28,435 bases of DNA from Pseudomonadota bacterium (GTDB lineage Bacteria; Pseudomonadota; Gammaproteobacteria; Burkholderiales; Gallionellaceae). The notes below the pieces were generated by a model. That model did not search any database and was not told the origin of the DNA. It saw nothing but the letters and a program-made list of their open reading frames with translations. The stretch lies in NCBI GenBank assembly GCA_021783855.1, contig JAJXTL010000022.1:1-28435 (forward strand), written 5' to 3'. The translations under genes and the position numbers were made by a program. Of this stretch, positions 15,275 to 24,225 are shown piece by piece. The number at the start of each line of letters is the position of its first letter. Position 1 is the stretch's first letter.

Positions 15275-16438
15275 TCATTGCGCGCCGACCGTTTCCAGCG
15301 GCTGCCATTGACCTTTCTGCACCTGATACAGCGTTACAGTACCGCCCTTCAGGTCACCCTTGGCATCAAACTGTATCTTTGCCGTAATGCCGTCATAGGA
15401 AATACCGGCAAGCATAGGCAGATATCTGGCAGGCTCCGCCGAATCCGCCTTCTGCATCGCTGCGATCATCACATTCACCGCGTCATAGCAATAAGGCGCA
15501 TACAACTGGATAGGCTGGTATTTGGCGACAAAACGCGCATCGAAGGCTTTACCGCCCGGCATTTTATCCAGCGGCACGCCGGGCAGCGAAGCGTAAACAC
15601 CCTGCGCCGCATCGCCAGCCAGCTTGATAAATTCCGGAGTGTGGCCGCCATCGCCCATCATATATGTCGCATTGAGCGCGAGCGCCTTGATCTGCCTTGC
15701 CATCGGGCCGCCTTGCGCATCCATGCCGCCGTAAAACAGCAGATCGGGCTGCTTCCCCTTCACCGCAGTCAGCACGGCGGTAAAATCCACCGACTTGTCG
15801 CTGGTATATTCGTGCGCAACGATTTCTCCACCGGCAGCCGTTGCCGCCTTGATGAATTCATCGGCCAGTCCCTGTCCGTAGGCCGTACGATCATCGATGA
15901 CGGCAATTCTCTTGGCGCCGAGGTTTTTTACCGCATACGCGCCCAGCACGTCACCCTGCTGCGCATCGTTCGCCATCACGCGAAACGCGGTCTTGAATCC
16001 CTGATTAGTGTAAGCGACCGCCGTTGCAGATGGCGAAATCTGCGGGATGCCGTTATCGCTGTAAATTTTTGCAGCCGGAATCGTGGTGCCGGAATTGAGA
16101 TGGCCGATAATCCCGTTCACCTTTTCATCCACCAGTTTTTGCGCGACGATGGTGGCTGTCTTGGGATCGGCCTGATCGTCTTCGCTGATCAGCTCGAAAT
16201 GCACCTTCTTCCCGCCGATTACGATGCCTTTTGCGTTGGCATCGTCTATCGCCATGCGCGTGCCGTTCTCGTTGTCCTTGCCCATATGCGCCAGAGGGCC
16301 GGTCAGCGGAGCTGCCGAACCGATACGCACCACCAGATCACCTGAGGCTGCTGCCTGATCGGAAGCCGATTTTCCGCAGGCGGCAAGCAACAAGACAAGT
16401 GCGGCAAACAATAATGATAGAACGGGACGAACTGACAT
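15275..16438 (-). CDS. livJ: Branched-chain amino acid ABC transporter substrate-binding lipoprotein LivJ/LivK
   Basis: 387 aa from ATG 16438. A lipoprotein signal peptide (MSVRPVLSLLFAALVLLLAAC, lipobox LAAC) predicts lipidation at Cys21, unlike E. coli LivJ, which is a free periplasmic protein. The mature part has the periplasmic binding fold type I: VRIGSAAPLTGPLAHMGKDNENG, GIIGHLNSGTTIPAAKIY, GIPQISPSATA, FKTAFRVMANDAQQG and KRIAVIDDRTAYGQGLADEF. It is first in the liv operon. Ligand preference (branched-chain amino acids, amides or urea) cannot be fixed from sequence alone. Confidence 0.94.
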   Translation of the reverse strand: MSVRPVLSLLFAALVLLLAACGKSASDQAAASGDLVVRIGSAAPLTGPLAHMGKDNENGTRMAIDDANAKGIVIGGKKVHFELISEDDQADPKTATIVAQKLVDEKVNGIIGHLNSGTTIPAAKIYSDNGIPQISPSATAVAYTNQGFKTAFRVMANDAQQGDVLGAYAVKNLGAKRIAVIDDRTAYGQGLADEFIKAATAAGGEIVAHEYTSDKSVDFTAVLTAVKGKQPDLLFYGGMDAQGGPMARQIKALALNATYMMGDGGHTPEFIKLAGDAAQGVYASLPGVPLDKMPGGKAFDARFVAKYQPIQLYAPYCYDAVNVMIAAMQKADSAEPARYLPMLAGISYDGITAKIQFDAKGDLKGGTVTLYQVQKGQWQPLETVGAQ

Positions 16439-16540
16439 ATTTAATACCCAATTATTTGAGCGAATGAATTCGCACCTACAAGCTACAAGCGTGCAATTAT
16501 GCGTAGCAGGTGCCCTGCCTGTCAATTTTGAAAGTCCTGA

Positions 16541-16563
16541 AAAAAAGCCGGCTTGAGCCGGCT
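16541..16563 (-). terminator. Rho-independent terminator after the first cytochrome c gene
   Basis: On the minus strand the stem AGCCGGC/GCCGGCT with a 4-nt loop is followed by a run of T (16546-16541). It lies between the cytochrome stop (16606) and the livJ start, and should separate the cytochrome transcript from livJ. Confidence 0.9.
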
Positions 16564-16605
16564 CTTAACGGAATTACTCGCTATCCTGCAAAACTCACTA
16601 CTTGC

Positions 16606-16983
16606 TTACTTGGCCAGACCCAGAATGAATTCAACCAATTGCTTGATCTCGTCTTGCTTCTTGCCGGCTGGATCGTTGGCGATCATAGGCATAGCGCCCC
16701 AGTTGCCGTGACCACCCAGGGAGACCTTGTGCATCAGACCTTCTACCAGAGGATATTCCTTGGCATCAGGTGCAGCCGAACCGTTGGCGGAATACTTGTA
16801 AGTTTTTGCGCCCTTGTACTTCTTGGAAACGTCCATCCAAGCCGGCCCAACGACTTTATGATCGATGGCGTGGCAAGCTGTACAGTTATTTTTCTTGGCC
16901 AAAGGAGGCATATCTTCTGCCATTGCAGAACCTGCAATCATCAAACCTGCTGCCACTGCGATGCTTACGACGATAGATTTCAT
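16606..16983 (-). CDS. Class I monoheme cytochrome c (c551/c552 type)
   Basis: 125 aa from ATG 16983 with GGAGAG 6 nt upstream. The Sec signal peptide (MKSIVVSIAVAAGLMIAGSAMA) is cleaved before EDMPPL. A single heme site, CTACH, lies early in the mature chain, followed by KVVGPAWMDVSKKY. The probable axial Met sits in HGNWGAMPMI, and the C-terminal helix is EIKQLVEFILGL. This is the layout of small periplasmic electron carriers that donate to terminal or nitrite reductases. The gene has its own terminator and a leader closely related to that of the next cytochrome gene. The specific redox partner is unknown. Confidence 0.93.
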   Translation of the reverse strand: MKSIVVSIAVAAGLMIAGSAMAEDMPPLAKKNNCTACHAIDHKVVGPAWMDVSKKYKGAKTYKYSANGSAAPDAKEYPLVEGLMHKVSLGGHGNWGAMPMIANDPAGKKQDEIKQLVEFILGLAK

Positions 16984-17068
16984 ATTTTCTCTCCGCTTTA
17001 TGATCAAAATTCTTAAAAGACATGAAGGCTTTGCCTCCGTTTGCGATTCTAAACAACTCCGCTCAGCT
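16984..17068 (-). repeat. Duplicated cytochrome leader, copy 1
   Basis: The 5' region of the first cytochrome gene. It matches the leader at 17556-17640 in several blocks: CTGAGCGGAGTTGT, a GAATC block, GCCTTCA, TTGATCATAAA and CGGAGAGAAAATATG. It includes the ribosome-binding site and probably transcript 5' sequence. Confidence 0.75.
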
Positions 17069-17171
17069 TGCCTACAAATTTTCGCCTGTAGCAATAAGGG
17101 CTGACGGCCTAAGGTTGAGCAGATGACTTCCACATTCAGGCCAGTGCATCCTGCCGTACGCAATTATAGAA

Positions 17172-17195
17172 AAAGGCGGCCCGCAGGCCGCCTTT
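17172..17195 (-). terminator. Rho-independent terminator after the second cytochrome c gene
   Basis: A perfect 10-bp stem AAAGGCGGCC/GGCCGCCTTT with a 4-nt loop, running into TTT on the minus strand. It separates the second cytochrome transcript from the leader of the first. Confidence 0.92.
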
Positions 17196-17213
17196 AACTA
17201 ACACGGTAAGTGT

Positions 17214-17555
17214 TTAGATTTTACCTGCTTTAACAGCAGCAAAAAGTGCAGTTGCCGCTTCATCTTCGTGACCCTTGATCAGGGTGTTGAATTGACCGGT
17301 CATAAGGGCTTCTTGTGCCTTGAATTTCGGCTCAGCATTGGCGATTTTGCGATCTTCCGGCTTGAAGCCAGACTTGAAAACCGCTGCCAGCGTTTTTTCA
17401 TCGCCATACACCTTGGCAACACGAGCCCAATCAGGGCCTACAACGTCTTTACCCACTGCATGACAAGCCTTGCATGCACCTGTTGAGAAGGCCATTGCAG
17501 GAACTGCTGCCATCAAACCTGCTGCTAATGCTACGCTTACGACGATAGATTTCAT
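17214..17555 (-). CDS. Small monoheme cytochrome c
   Basis: 113 aa from ATG 17555 with GGAGAG 6 nt upstream. The signal peptide (MKSIVVSVALAAGLMAAVPAMA) is nearly the same as in the neighbouring cytochrome, but the mature protein differs: heme site CKACH at the very N-terminus, then VVGPDWARVAKVYGDEKTLAAVFKSGFKPEDRK. The only Met late in the chain is in EALMTGQFNTLI, so it is the likely axial ligand. The protein lacks the GAMPM motif of its neighbour and ends in a helix (DEAATALFAAVKAGKI). It belongs to the class I cytochromes in a wide sense; partner and pathway are unknown. Confidence 0.9.
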   Translation of the reverse strand: MKSIVVSVALAAGLMAAVPAMAFSTGACKACHAVGKDVVGPDWARVAKVYGDEKTLAAVFKSGFKPEDRKIANAEPKFKAQEALMTGQFNTLIKGHEDEAATALFAAVKAGKI

Positions 17556-17640
17556 ATTTTCTCTCCGTTTTATGATCAACATACTGCCAACGATGTGAAG
17601 GCGTTGCCCCCGCTGGTGATTCCATACAACTCCGCTCAGT
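17556..17640 (-). repeat. Duplicated cytochrome leader, copy 2
   Basis: Counterpart of 16984-17068. It is nearly identical over the last 25 nt before the ATG and at the CTGAGCGGAGTTGT block, and more divergent between them. Confidence 0.75.
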
Positions 17641-17766
17641 TTAGCTAGCTGCTTTTCTGACCGTAGGCAAACAACGTACGGAGCAACCATCCGGTTGACA
17701 GTCAGTTGAAAATTTTAACACAAAAACCGCACTATCAATCAGGTTTAAATCATCCAGACGTTATAT

Positions 17767-18666
17767 TTACTCGGCGCGATATTCAACGATCATCGTGTGT
17801 CGCGTCCCGGCCGTCACTTTCACCAGATTGTCGATGGCGTTGGCCGACTCCACGCAGAGCATTTCTCGCCAGCCATCCGGCTGCCCCAGGTCACCCATCT
17901 TGGCCGCTTTGTCTATCCACGGCGTCCACACCACGGTAGAGGCGCTGCCAGACTTTGCGATATGGATACGACGGTTGAGCTCATCATCGTGAATCACACA
18001 AGTCCCGTCCGTGTTGATATACACGCGATCCGTCTCACCCGAGAAGCTGATACCACCCTCCTGACGACGCAGATTGGAGCCGCCGACCTTGTCCCAGTAC
18101 TCACAACCATCCAGACCCGTCACGCGCACCTGCCCAATGTCACCGACCTGCAAATAGGTATGCAGCGCTTCACCGATCTCAAAATCCGTCGCACCGGTAT
18201 TTTCGGTAGCCAATTCCATGCGCAAGGTCTCGCCCGCGATCACGGTCAGATCCAGATTGCAGTCATGCGGCCATTGCGCACGTGTCTTGTCGCTGGTTTC
18301 AAGACGCAGCGTCAGGCGAGTTGCGCCATCAGGCTCAGTGCCGGACTCGATCACGCGCCAGGGTACCGTACGTGCAAAGCCGTGTCCCGGGAAGCCGGAT
18401 TCAGCCGCATGCGCACCGAACCACGGCCAGCACACCGGCGCGCCGCCGCGTATCGATTTCCCTGCGGCCAACTTGGCATCTTTGGATAACCACACCACCG
18501 GCACGGACTGACTCACAGGCTGCCAGCTCATCAGATGCGCGCCCTGCAAGCACAATGATGCACGGCCCTGCGCGTTATTAATTTCTGCAACGACAAGACC
18601 GCTGGCGTCCTCAACAAACTCAAGCTGCCCCTTGATGCCGAATTGCGTATTCAAAGCTGTAATCAT
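17767..18666 (-). CDS. D-hexose-6-phosphate mutarotase (YeaD family)
   Basis: A 299-aa aldose-1-epimerase-like protein that interconverts alpha and beta anomers of hexose 6-phosphates. Seen: GRASLCLQGAHLMSWQP, SIRGGAPVCWPWFG, SGFPGHGFARTVPWRVIE (conserved His and Arg), LHTYLQVGDIGQVRVTGLDG, TVVWTPWIDKAAKMGDL and EMLCVESANA, with the Glu that acts as base in this family. Length is typical. It follows ilvD by 36 bp on the same strand, but the two have no obvious functional link. Confidence 0.92.
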   Translation of the reverse strand: MITALNTQFGIKGQLEFVEDASGLVVAEINNAQGRASLCLQGAHLMSWQPVSQSVPVVWLSKDAKLAAGKSIRGGAPVCWPWFGAHAAESGFPGHGFARTVPWRVIESGTEPDGATRLTLRLETSDKTRAQWPHDCNLDLTVIAGETLRMELATENTGATDFEIGEALHTYLQVGDIGQVRVTGLDGCEYWDKVGGSNLRRQEGGISFSGETDRVYINTDGTCVIHDDELNRRIHIAKSGSASTVVWTPWIDKAAKMGDLGQPDGWREMLCVESANAIDNLVKVTAGTRHTMIVEYRAE

Positions 18667-18702
18667 GTTAAATCCTAATTAATAGTTGATATTTGACAAT
18701 TG

Positions 18703-20550
18703 TTAATTTTCAATTTGAGAAACATCTCTCACCGCGCCTTTGTCGGCAGATGTCGTCATCGCGGCATACGCGCGTAAAGCGACCGACACATGACGCTCAC
18801 GGCTGACCGGTTTCCATGCCAGTTTCCCGCGGCTTTCCATCTCGGCACGGCGGCCTGCCAGTTCTTCGTCGGTGATTGCAAGCGTGATGCTGCGATTTGG
18901 AATGTTTATTTCTATGGTATCGCCCTCCTGCACCAGAGCGATCACGCCGCCGCTTGCCGCTTCCGGCGAGACATGACCGATTGAAAGCCCTGAGGTGCCG
19001 CCAGAGAATCGCCCGTCGGTCAGCAACGCGCAAACCTTGCCCAGCCCCTTCGATTTCAGGTAGGCGGTCGGATACAGCATTTCCTGCATACCGGGCCCGC
19101 CCTTGGGCCCTTCGTAGCGGATCACCACCACGTCGCCTGCGACGATGGTATCTGCCAGAATCGCGGCAACCGCGTCGTCCTGGCTCTCGAATACGCGCGC
19201 ACGTCCGGTAAATTTATGGATACTTTCGTCCACACCTGCCGTCTTCACGATGCATCCGTCAGGTGCAACGTTGCCGTGCAACACCGCCAGTCCGCCATCC
19301 TGAGAATAAGCATGCGCCTTGTCGCGTATGCAGCCCGCCGCGCGGTCGGAGTCGGTATCCGGATACAGCATGGACTGCGAGAAGGCGATGGTCGTCACGA
19401 TACCGCCGGGCGCCGCACGGAAAAATTTATCCGCCGTGCCATCCGTGTTTTGCACGATGTCCCACTGGGCAAGACCTTCACGCAGCGTCTTACTATGCAC
19501 GGTACCCGCTTCGCCATGCAGCAATCCTGCACGATCCAGCTCACCCAGAATGGCCGGAATACCGCCTGCGCGATGCACGTCTTCCATATGATATTCGGAT
19601 GAGGGCGCGACCTTGCACAGCGTCGGCACATGGCGCGACAAGCGATCCATGTCTTTCATGGTGAAATCCACACCCGCCTCATACGCAATCGCCAACAGAT
19701 GTAACACGGTATTGGTCGAGCCGCCCATCGCGATATCCAGCGTCATGGCATTCTCGAAGGCATCGAAAGTCGCAATATTGCGCGGTAGCACCGAGTCGTC
19801 GTCCTGCTCGTAATAACGTTTGCACAAGTCGACGATGACGCGACCCGCACGCAAAAATAGCTGTTTGCGTTCGGCATGCGTTGCAACCAGCGAACCGTTG
19901 CCGGGCAGCGACAGGCCCAGCGCCTCGGTCAGACAATTCATCGAATTCGCGGTAAACATGCCGGAACAGGAACCGCAGGTCGGACACGCGGAACGCTCGA
20001 TGGCATTCACTTCTTCGTCGCTGTAGGCATCATCTGCCGCCGCCACCATCGCATCCACCAGATCGAGGCCGCGGGTCGCGCCGTTCCAGTTCACCTTGCC
20101 CGCCTCCATCGGCCCGCCCGAGACAAACACCACCGGAATATTCAGGCGCATCGCCGCCATCAGCATGCCCGGCGTGATCTTGTCGCAATTGGAAATGCAC
20201 ACCAGCGCGTCGGCACAATGCGCATTGACCATGTATTCCACCGAATCGGCAATCAGATCCCGGCTGGGCAAGGAATACAGCATACCGCTGTGCCCCATCG
20301 CAATGCCGTCATCTACCGCTATCGTATTGAATTCCTTTGCTATTCCGCCCGCCTTTTCTATCTCCCGCGCGACCAGCTGCCCCATGTCTTTGAGATGCAC
20401 ATGGCCCGGCACAAACTGGGTAAAAGAATTGGCAATCGCGATGATGGGCTTGCCAAAATCGCCATCGGTCATGCCGGTGGCACGCCACAAGGAACGCGCG
20501 CCGGCCATGTTGCGACCATGAGTGGAAGTATGTGAACGGTAAACTGGCAT
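18703..20550 (-). CDS. ilvD: Dihydroxy-acid dehydratase
   Basis: A 615-aa [Fe-S] dehydratase that converts 2,3-dihydroxy-isovalerate or -methylvalerate to the 2-keto acids of valine and isoleucine synthesis. Conserved motifs are present: [37 protein letters not shown] (cluster Cys), [19 protein letters not shown] (cluster Cys), [28 protein letters not shown] and [20 protein letters not shown] (active-site Ser region). Length matches the long IlvD form. The ATG has AGAGAG upstream. It is divergent from lgt. It shares substrates with the liv importer nearby, but the two are not one operon. Confidence 0.97.
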   Translation of the reverse strand: MPVYRSHTSTHGRNMAGARSLWRATGMTDGDFGKPIIAIANSFTQFVPGHVHLKDMGQLVAREIEKAGGIAKEFNTIAVDDGIAMGHSGMLYSLPSRDLIADSVEYMVNAHCADALVCISNCDKITPGMLMAAMRLNIPVVFVSGGPMEAGKVNWNGATRGLDLVDAMVAAADDAYSDEEVNAIERSACPTCGSCSGMFTANSMNCLTEALGLSLPGNGSLVATHAERKQLFLRAGRVIVDLCKRYYEQDDDSVLPRNIATFDAFENAMTLDIAMGGSTNTVLHLLAIAYEAGVDFTMKDMDRLSRHVPTLCKVAPSSEYHMEDVHRAGGIPAILGELDRAGLLHGEAGTVHSKTLREGLAQWDIVQNTDGTADKFFRAAPGGIVTTIAFSQSMLYPDTDSDRAAGCIRDKAHAYSQDGGLAVLHGNVAPDGCIVKTAGVDESIHKFTGRARVFESQDDAVAAILADTIVAGDVVVIRYEGPKGGPGMQEMLYPTAYLKSKGLGKVCALLTDGRFSGGTSGLSIGHVSPEAASGGVIALVQEGDTIEINIPNRSITLAITDEELAGRRAEMESRGKLAWKPVSRERHVSVALRAYAAMTTSADKGAVRDVSQIEN

Positions 20551-20604
20551 GATGTCTCTCTGGTGTAGGCTATAATCAGGCTGTCAATTCTACCTGAAAC
20601 CATC

Positions 20605-21387
20605 ATGCTCGTTTACCCGCAATTCAATCCCGTTGCCTTGCAAATCGGCCCGCTGGCCATACACTGGTATGGTCTGATGTATATGGCAGGCTTCCTGACT
20701 TTCCTGTGGCTGGGACGCAAACGCATCCTGATGATGAACCATCCCCGGATCAACAACAAGATGCTCGACGATCTGCTGTTCTACGGTGTGCTCGGCGTCA
20801 TCCTGGGCGGGCGGCTGGGAGAAGTGCTGTTCTACAACCCCGGCTACTATTTTTCGCACCCGCTGAAAATACTCGCCGTATGGGAAGGCGGCATGTCTTT
20901 CCACGGCGGCTTTATCGGCGTAATGGTGGCGATGGCCTTGTTCGCACGGCAGCAGAAATTGCGCTGGCTGGAACTGATGGACTTCATCGCCCCTCTGGTC
21001 CCGCCGGGGCTGGCCTTCGGGCGGCTGGGCAACTTTATCAATGGCGAATTGTGGGGACGTCCGACCGATGTACCCTGGGGCATGGTCTTCCCCAGGGTAG
21101 ACAATTTGCCGCGCCACCCTTCGCAACTCTATGAATTCGCACTCGAAGGCGTGCTGCTTTTCGTCATACTCTGGATTTATGCAAAAAAACCCCGCCCCGT
21201 CGGCGCAGTTTCCGGCCTGTTTCTGATCGGCTATGGCAGTTTCCGTTTTATCGCCGAGTTCACCCGCAACCCCGATGACGGCATCTTCGGATTAATGACC
21301 TTCGGCATCAGCATGGGTCAATGGCTCAGTCTGCCCATGGTCGTGATTGGCATAGCAATGATATTAAAAACAAGACTCACAAAGTGA
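20605..21387 (+). CDS. lgt: Prolipoprotein diacylglyceryl transferase
   Basis: A 260-aa inner-membrane enzyme that attaches diacylglycerol to the lipobox Cys of prolipoproteins, the first step of lipoprotein maturation (LivJ in this window would be a substrate). Seen: [48 protein letters not shown] (catalytic His-Gly-Gly region), the Lgt signature [25 protein letters not shown] and the C-terminal [11 protein letters not shown]. About seven hydrophobic segments. A TATAAT (20571-20576) lies in the 54-bp divergent spacer from ilvD, but no good -35 box is seen. A REP copy and a hairpin terminator follow the gene. Confidence 0.97.
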   Translation: MLVYPQFNPVALQIGPLAIHWYGLMYMAGFLTFLWLGRKRILMMNHPRINNKMLDDLLFYGVLGVILGGRLGEVLFYNPGYYFSHPLKILAVWEGGMSFHGGFIGVMVAMALFARQQKLRWLELMDFIAPLVPPGLAFGRLGNFINGELWGRPTDVPWGMVFPRVDNLPRHPSQLYEFALEGVLLFVILWIYAKKPRPVGAVSGLFLIGYGSFRFIAEFTRNPDDGIFGLMTFGISMGQWLSLPMVVIGIAMILKTRLTK

Positions 21388-21390
21388 GAC

Positions 21391-21433
21391 TTTGTCCCCC
21401 TCGCCCGCTTGCGGGAGAGGGCAGGGGTGAGGG
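21391..21433 (-). repeat. REP-type palindromic element, copy 2 (after lgt)
   Basis: Read on the minus strand: CCCTCACCC, spacer, CCCTCTCCCGC-AA-GCGGGCGAGGG. The hairpin has 11 bp with one mismatch. It shares CCCTCTCCC and GGGCGAGG with the other copies, plus an upstream CCCGTTTCCCTCACCC block with copy 3. Confidence 0.82.
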
Positions 21434-21466
21434 AAACGGGCATAGCAACAATGCCATGCCCGTTTT
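21434..21466 (+). terminator. Hairpin terminator after lgt
   Basis: AAACGGGCAT / ATGCCCGTTT stem (21434-21443 with 21454-21463), extended inward by GCA/TGC across one mismatch, with TTTT at the 3' side. It adjoins REP copy 2. The symmetric A and T tails could serve both directions. Confidence 0.7.
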
Positions 21467-21542
21467 GGAGCATCCGCCGGGCGACTTGACAGCGCCCCGC
21501 ACCTCTCGCACACTGCGCAAGTGAAAATACGGCGCTCCTACC

Positions 21543-22823
21543 TTGGATGAACTCTCTTTAAACACGCTGCTCGGCATCCTGCTGCTGCTGCTGGTATGCG
21601 GCGCGTGGTTCTCTGCGGCAGAAACCAGCATGATGGCGCTCAACCGTCACAGACTGAGTCACCTGATCCGCAAGGATGTTCACGGCGCGAAACTGACCGG
21701 ACGCCTGCTCTCCAAGGTCGATAAACTGTTGGGCTCGATCCTGTTCGGCAACACGCTGGTCAATGTCACGGCGGCGGCCATCACCAACATCCTGATTCTG
21801 CGCATGTTCGGCAGCAGCGACGTGGCGCTGGTGTCCGGCACCTTGCTCATCACTTTTATGCTGCTGGTGTTCAGCGAAATCATGCCCAAAATCATCGCGG
21901 CGAGCTATCCGGAACGCGTCGCCCTGCCGTCCAGCTATCTGCTCGCACCGCTGATTAAACTATTCCACCCCGTGGTCGTGGTGGCAGGCGGCATCGTCAA
22001 TTTCGTCCTGCGCCTGCTGCGCATAAAAATCCAGACCGATCAGAGCAAACAGAGGATGACGCTGGAAGAACTACGCGGACTGGTACTGGATGCCGAGCAT
22101 TTTCTGCCCCGGCAGCATCAGAAAATGCTGTTGAATCTGGTCGATCTGGAGCGCATCACGGTCAATTACGTGATGATCCCGCGCAATCAGATTGAAGCAC
22201 TCAACATCAATGAAGATCAGGACACGCTGCGCCAGCAGATCGTCACCTGCCATCACACGCTGTTACCGGTCTATGAAGACACCCCCGACAACATCATCGG
22301 CATACTGCACATCAAACGCATCCCTGCCCTGTTTCATGAAACCACCCTCGATGTCTCGCAGTTGCGCGAGGTACTCTACGAACCGTACTTCATTCCTTCC
22401 GAGACGCCACTGCTCCAGCAATTGCAACAGTTTCAGGAGCGCCATGCGCGTCTTGGGCTGGTGGTGGACGAATATGGTGAGCTGCTGGGTCTGGTCACAC
22501 TGGAAAATATTCTGGAAGAAATTGTCGGCGAGTTCACCACCCAGTCACCCTCGCAAACCGGAAAGTTTCTGCGCCAGACCGATGGCAGCATTCTGCTGGA
22601 AGGCAGCAGCAGCTTGCGCGAACTGAACCGCAAACTGGGGCTGCATCTGCCGCTGGACAGCGCCAAAACACTCAACGGGTTGATACTCGAACACCTGGAA
22701 GACATTCCGGAAACCGGCACCAGCTTGAAAATCGCCGGTTATCCCATAGAAATCATTCAGACACAGGATCGCATCGTCAAGGTGGCGCGTCTTTTTCCGC
22801 GACAAACAAATAAAAAGCCGTGA
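21543..22823 (+). CDS. CNNM/CorC-HlyC family transporter-like membrane protein
   Basis: 426 aa with a TTG start at 21543; no in-frame ATG fits the family's start. The N-terminal DUF21/CNNM membrane domain (about 1-190) has LNTLLGILLLLLVCGAWFSAAETSMMALNRHRLSHLIRK, GSILFGNTLVNVTAAAITNIL and LLVFSEIMPKIIAASYPERVA. A paired CBS domain follows (VNYVMIPRNQIEALNINEDQ ... LPVYEDTPDNIIGILHIKR). The C-terminal CorC/HlyC domain (about 335-420) begins after LGLVVDEYGELLGLVTLENILEEIVGEF. Family members are linked to Mg2+/Co2+ efflux, so metal-ion transport or regulation is inferred. It lies upstream of the pil genes. Confidence 0.93.
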   Translation: MDELSLNTLLGILLLLLVCGAWFSAAETSMMALNRHRLSHLIRKDVHGAKLTGRLLSKVDKLLGSILFGNTLVNVTAAAITNILILRMFGSSDVALVSGTLLITFMLLVFSEIMPKIIAASYPERVALPSSYLLAPLIKLFHPVVVVAGGIVNFVLRLLRIKIQTDQSKQRMTLEELRGLVLDAEHFLPRQHQKMLLNLVDLERITVNYVMIPRNQIEALNINEDQDTLRQQIVTCHHTLLPVYEDTPDNIIGILHIKRIPALFHETTLDVSQLREVLYEPYFIPSETPLLQQLQQFQERHARLGLVVDEYGELLGLVTLENILEEIVGEFTTQSPSQTGKFLRQTDGSILLEGSSSLRELNRKLGLHLPLDSAKTLNGLILEHLEDIPETGTSLKIAGYPIEIIQTQDRIVKVARLFPRQTNKKP

Positions 22824-22934
22824 GTGGTAAACCCGCAAGGGGTGGGCCGTGCGGTACCCGCAGCTAAAGCTGCGACCGCTACGCTCAGTGGAGAGTGGTG
22901 AGTGGCACTGGTTTTTCCACTAACCACTTACCAC
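22821..22934. repeat. Simple-sequence inverted repeat region before pilC
   Basis: Built on variants of GTGAGTGG: GTGAGTGGTAA at the CNNM stop and GAGAGTGGTGAGTGG near 22890-22904, opposed by CCACTAACCACTTACCACC (about 22917-22935). Between them is a small hairpin GCAGC-TAAA-GCTGC near 22860. No gene. Confidence 0.55.
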
Positions 22935-23009
22935 CCCCCATTTCATCCGCTTTACAATATCCCTAAAGCTCGGCATGATGCCGACCAACAGCAACTTTGA
23001 GGATACTTT

Positions 23010-24221
23010 ATGGCTGTCGCACCCACCAAAGCGAAAGAATACACCTACACCTGGGAAGGCAAGGACAAAAGCAGCAAATTTGTCAGAGGTGAATCGCGTG
23101 CTGTCGGTGAAGCCAGCTTATCCGCCCAGTTACGTCGCCAGGGCATCAACGTCTCCAAGATCAAACGTGCGCGCAACAGCTCTAAAGCCATCACCCCGAA
23201 AGATATCGCACTGTTTACCCGTCAGCTGGCCACCATGCTGCGCGCAGGCGTGCCGCTGCTTCAGGCGTTTGACATTGTAGGCAAGGGGCATCACAACCCG
23301 TCCGTATCCAAACTGCTGTTTGCCATCAAGACCGATATTGAAACCGGCAGCAGCCTGCAACAGGCTTTCAAGAAGCACCCGTTGTATTTCGATGACCTGT
23401 ACTGCAACCTGATAGGCGCGGGTGAATCCGCGGGAATTCTGGACAGCCTGCTGGACAGGCTGGCCACGTATCAGGAAAAAATTCTGGCTATCAAGGGCAA
23501 AATAAAATCCGCCCTGTTCTACCCGATATCCATTATCGTCGTGGCGTTTATCATCACCGCCATAATCATGATTTTCGTCATACCGGCGTTCAAGGAACTG
23601 TTCTCCAGCTTTGGCGCCGACCTGCCCGCACCGACGCTGTTCATCATGGCTATTTCCGATTTCTTCGTTCACTACTGGATTCTTATTTTTGGCGGCATAG
23701 GCGGCGGGCTTTATGCATTCTTCTATTTCTGGAAACGCAGCAGACCCATGCAATATTTCATGGACAGACTGTTGCTCAAAATACCCGTGTTTGGCGAACT
23801 GATACGCAAAGCCACCATCGCGCGCTGGAGTCGCACGCTGTCCACCATGTTTGCGGCAGGCGTACCGCTGGTGGAAGCCTTCAATTCGGTTGCCGGGGCT
23901 GCCGGCAATATCGTCTATTTTGACGCCACCAAGAGCATCCAGCGCGAAGTCAGCACCGGCAACAGCCTGACTTCCGCGATGCAAGCCACCGATGTCTTTC
24001 CCAGCATGGTGATACAAATGGTGTCCATCGGTGAAGAAGCAGGATCTCTGGATGCCATGCTCTCCAAGGTTGCCGACTTTTACGAGGCCGAAGTGGATGA
24101 TGCCGTCGAAGCCCTGTCCAGCCTGATGGAGCCTATCATCATGGTGGTGCTCGGCACATTGATCGGCGGCATGGTTATCGCGATGTACCTGCCCATCTTC
24201 AAGATGGGGCAGGTGGTTTAA
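23010..24221 (+). CDS. pilC: Type IV pilus inner-membrane platform protein PilC
   Basis: 403 aa, with ATG 23010 preceded by GAGGA at 7 nt. It has two T2SS-F domains: one around 70-190 (DIALFTRQLATMLRAGVPLLQAF, FKKHPLYFDDLYCNLIGAGESAG) and the second around 270-395 (ATIARWSRTLSTMFAAGVPLVEAF, MVIQMVSIGEEAGSLDAML). Membrane helices are FYPISIIVVAFIITAIIMIFVI, HYWILIFGGIGGGLYAFFYF and IIMVVLGTLIGGMVIAMYLPIF. PilC anchors the pilus motor complex in the inner membrane. The usual upstream partner pilB (extension ATPase) is not here; CNNM comes instead. pilD follows. Confidence 0.96.
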   Translation: MAVAPTKAKEYTYTWEGKDKSSKFVRGESRAVGEASLSAQLRRQGINVSKIKRARNSSKAITPKDIALFTRQLATMLRAGVPLLQAFDIVGKGHHNPSVSKLLFAIKTDIETGSSLQQAFKKHPLYFDDLYCNLIGAGESAGILDSLLDRLATYQEKILAIKGKIKSALFYPISIIVVAFIITAIIMIFVIPAFKELFSSFGADLPAPTLFIMAISDFFVHYWILIFGGIGGGLYAFFYFWKRSRPMQYFMDRLLLKIPVFGELIRKATIARWSRTLSTMFAAGVPLVEAFNSVAGAAGNIVYFDATKSIQREVSTGNSLTSAMQATDVFPSMVIQMVSIGEEAGSLDAMLSKVADFYEAEVDDAVEALSSLMEPIIMVVLGTLIGGMVIAMYLPIFKMGQVV

Positions 24222-24225
24222 AACA

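Noticed and set aside
15278..16345. 355-codon plus-strand frame
   Set aside because: Exact antisense shadow of livJ with His/Arg-rich composition.
20571..20576. TATAAT in the ilvD-lgt spacer as a full promoter
   Set aside because: A good -10 box for lgt, but neither a -35 box nor an extended -10 is present; mentioned under lgt only.
21486..21491. TTGACA before the CNNM gene as a possible -35 box
   Set aside because: No acceptable -10 hexamer at 16-18 nt (CACACT only).
23130..24017. 295-codon minus-strand frame
   Set aside because: Antisense shadow of pilC, whose domains and ribosome-binding site are clear.
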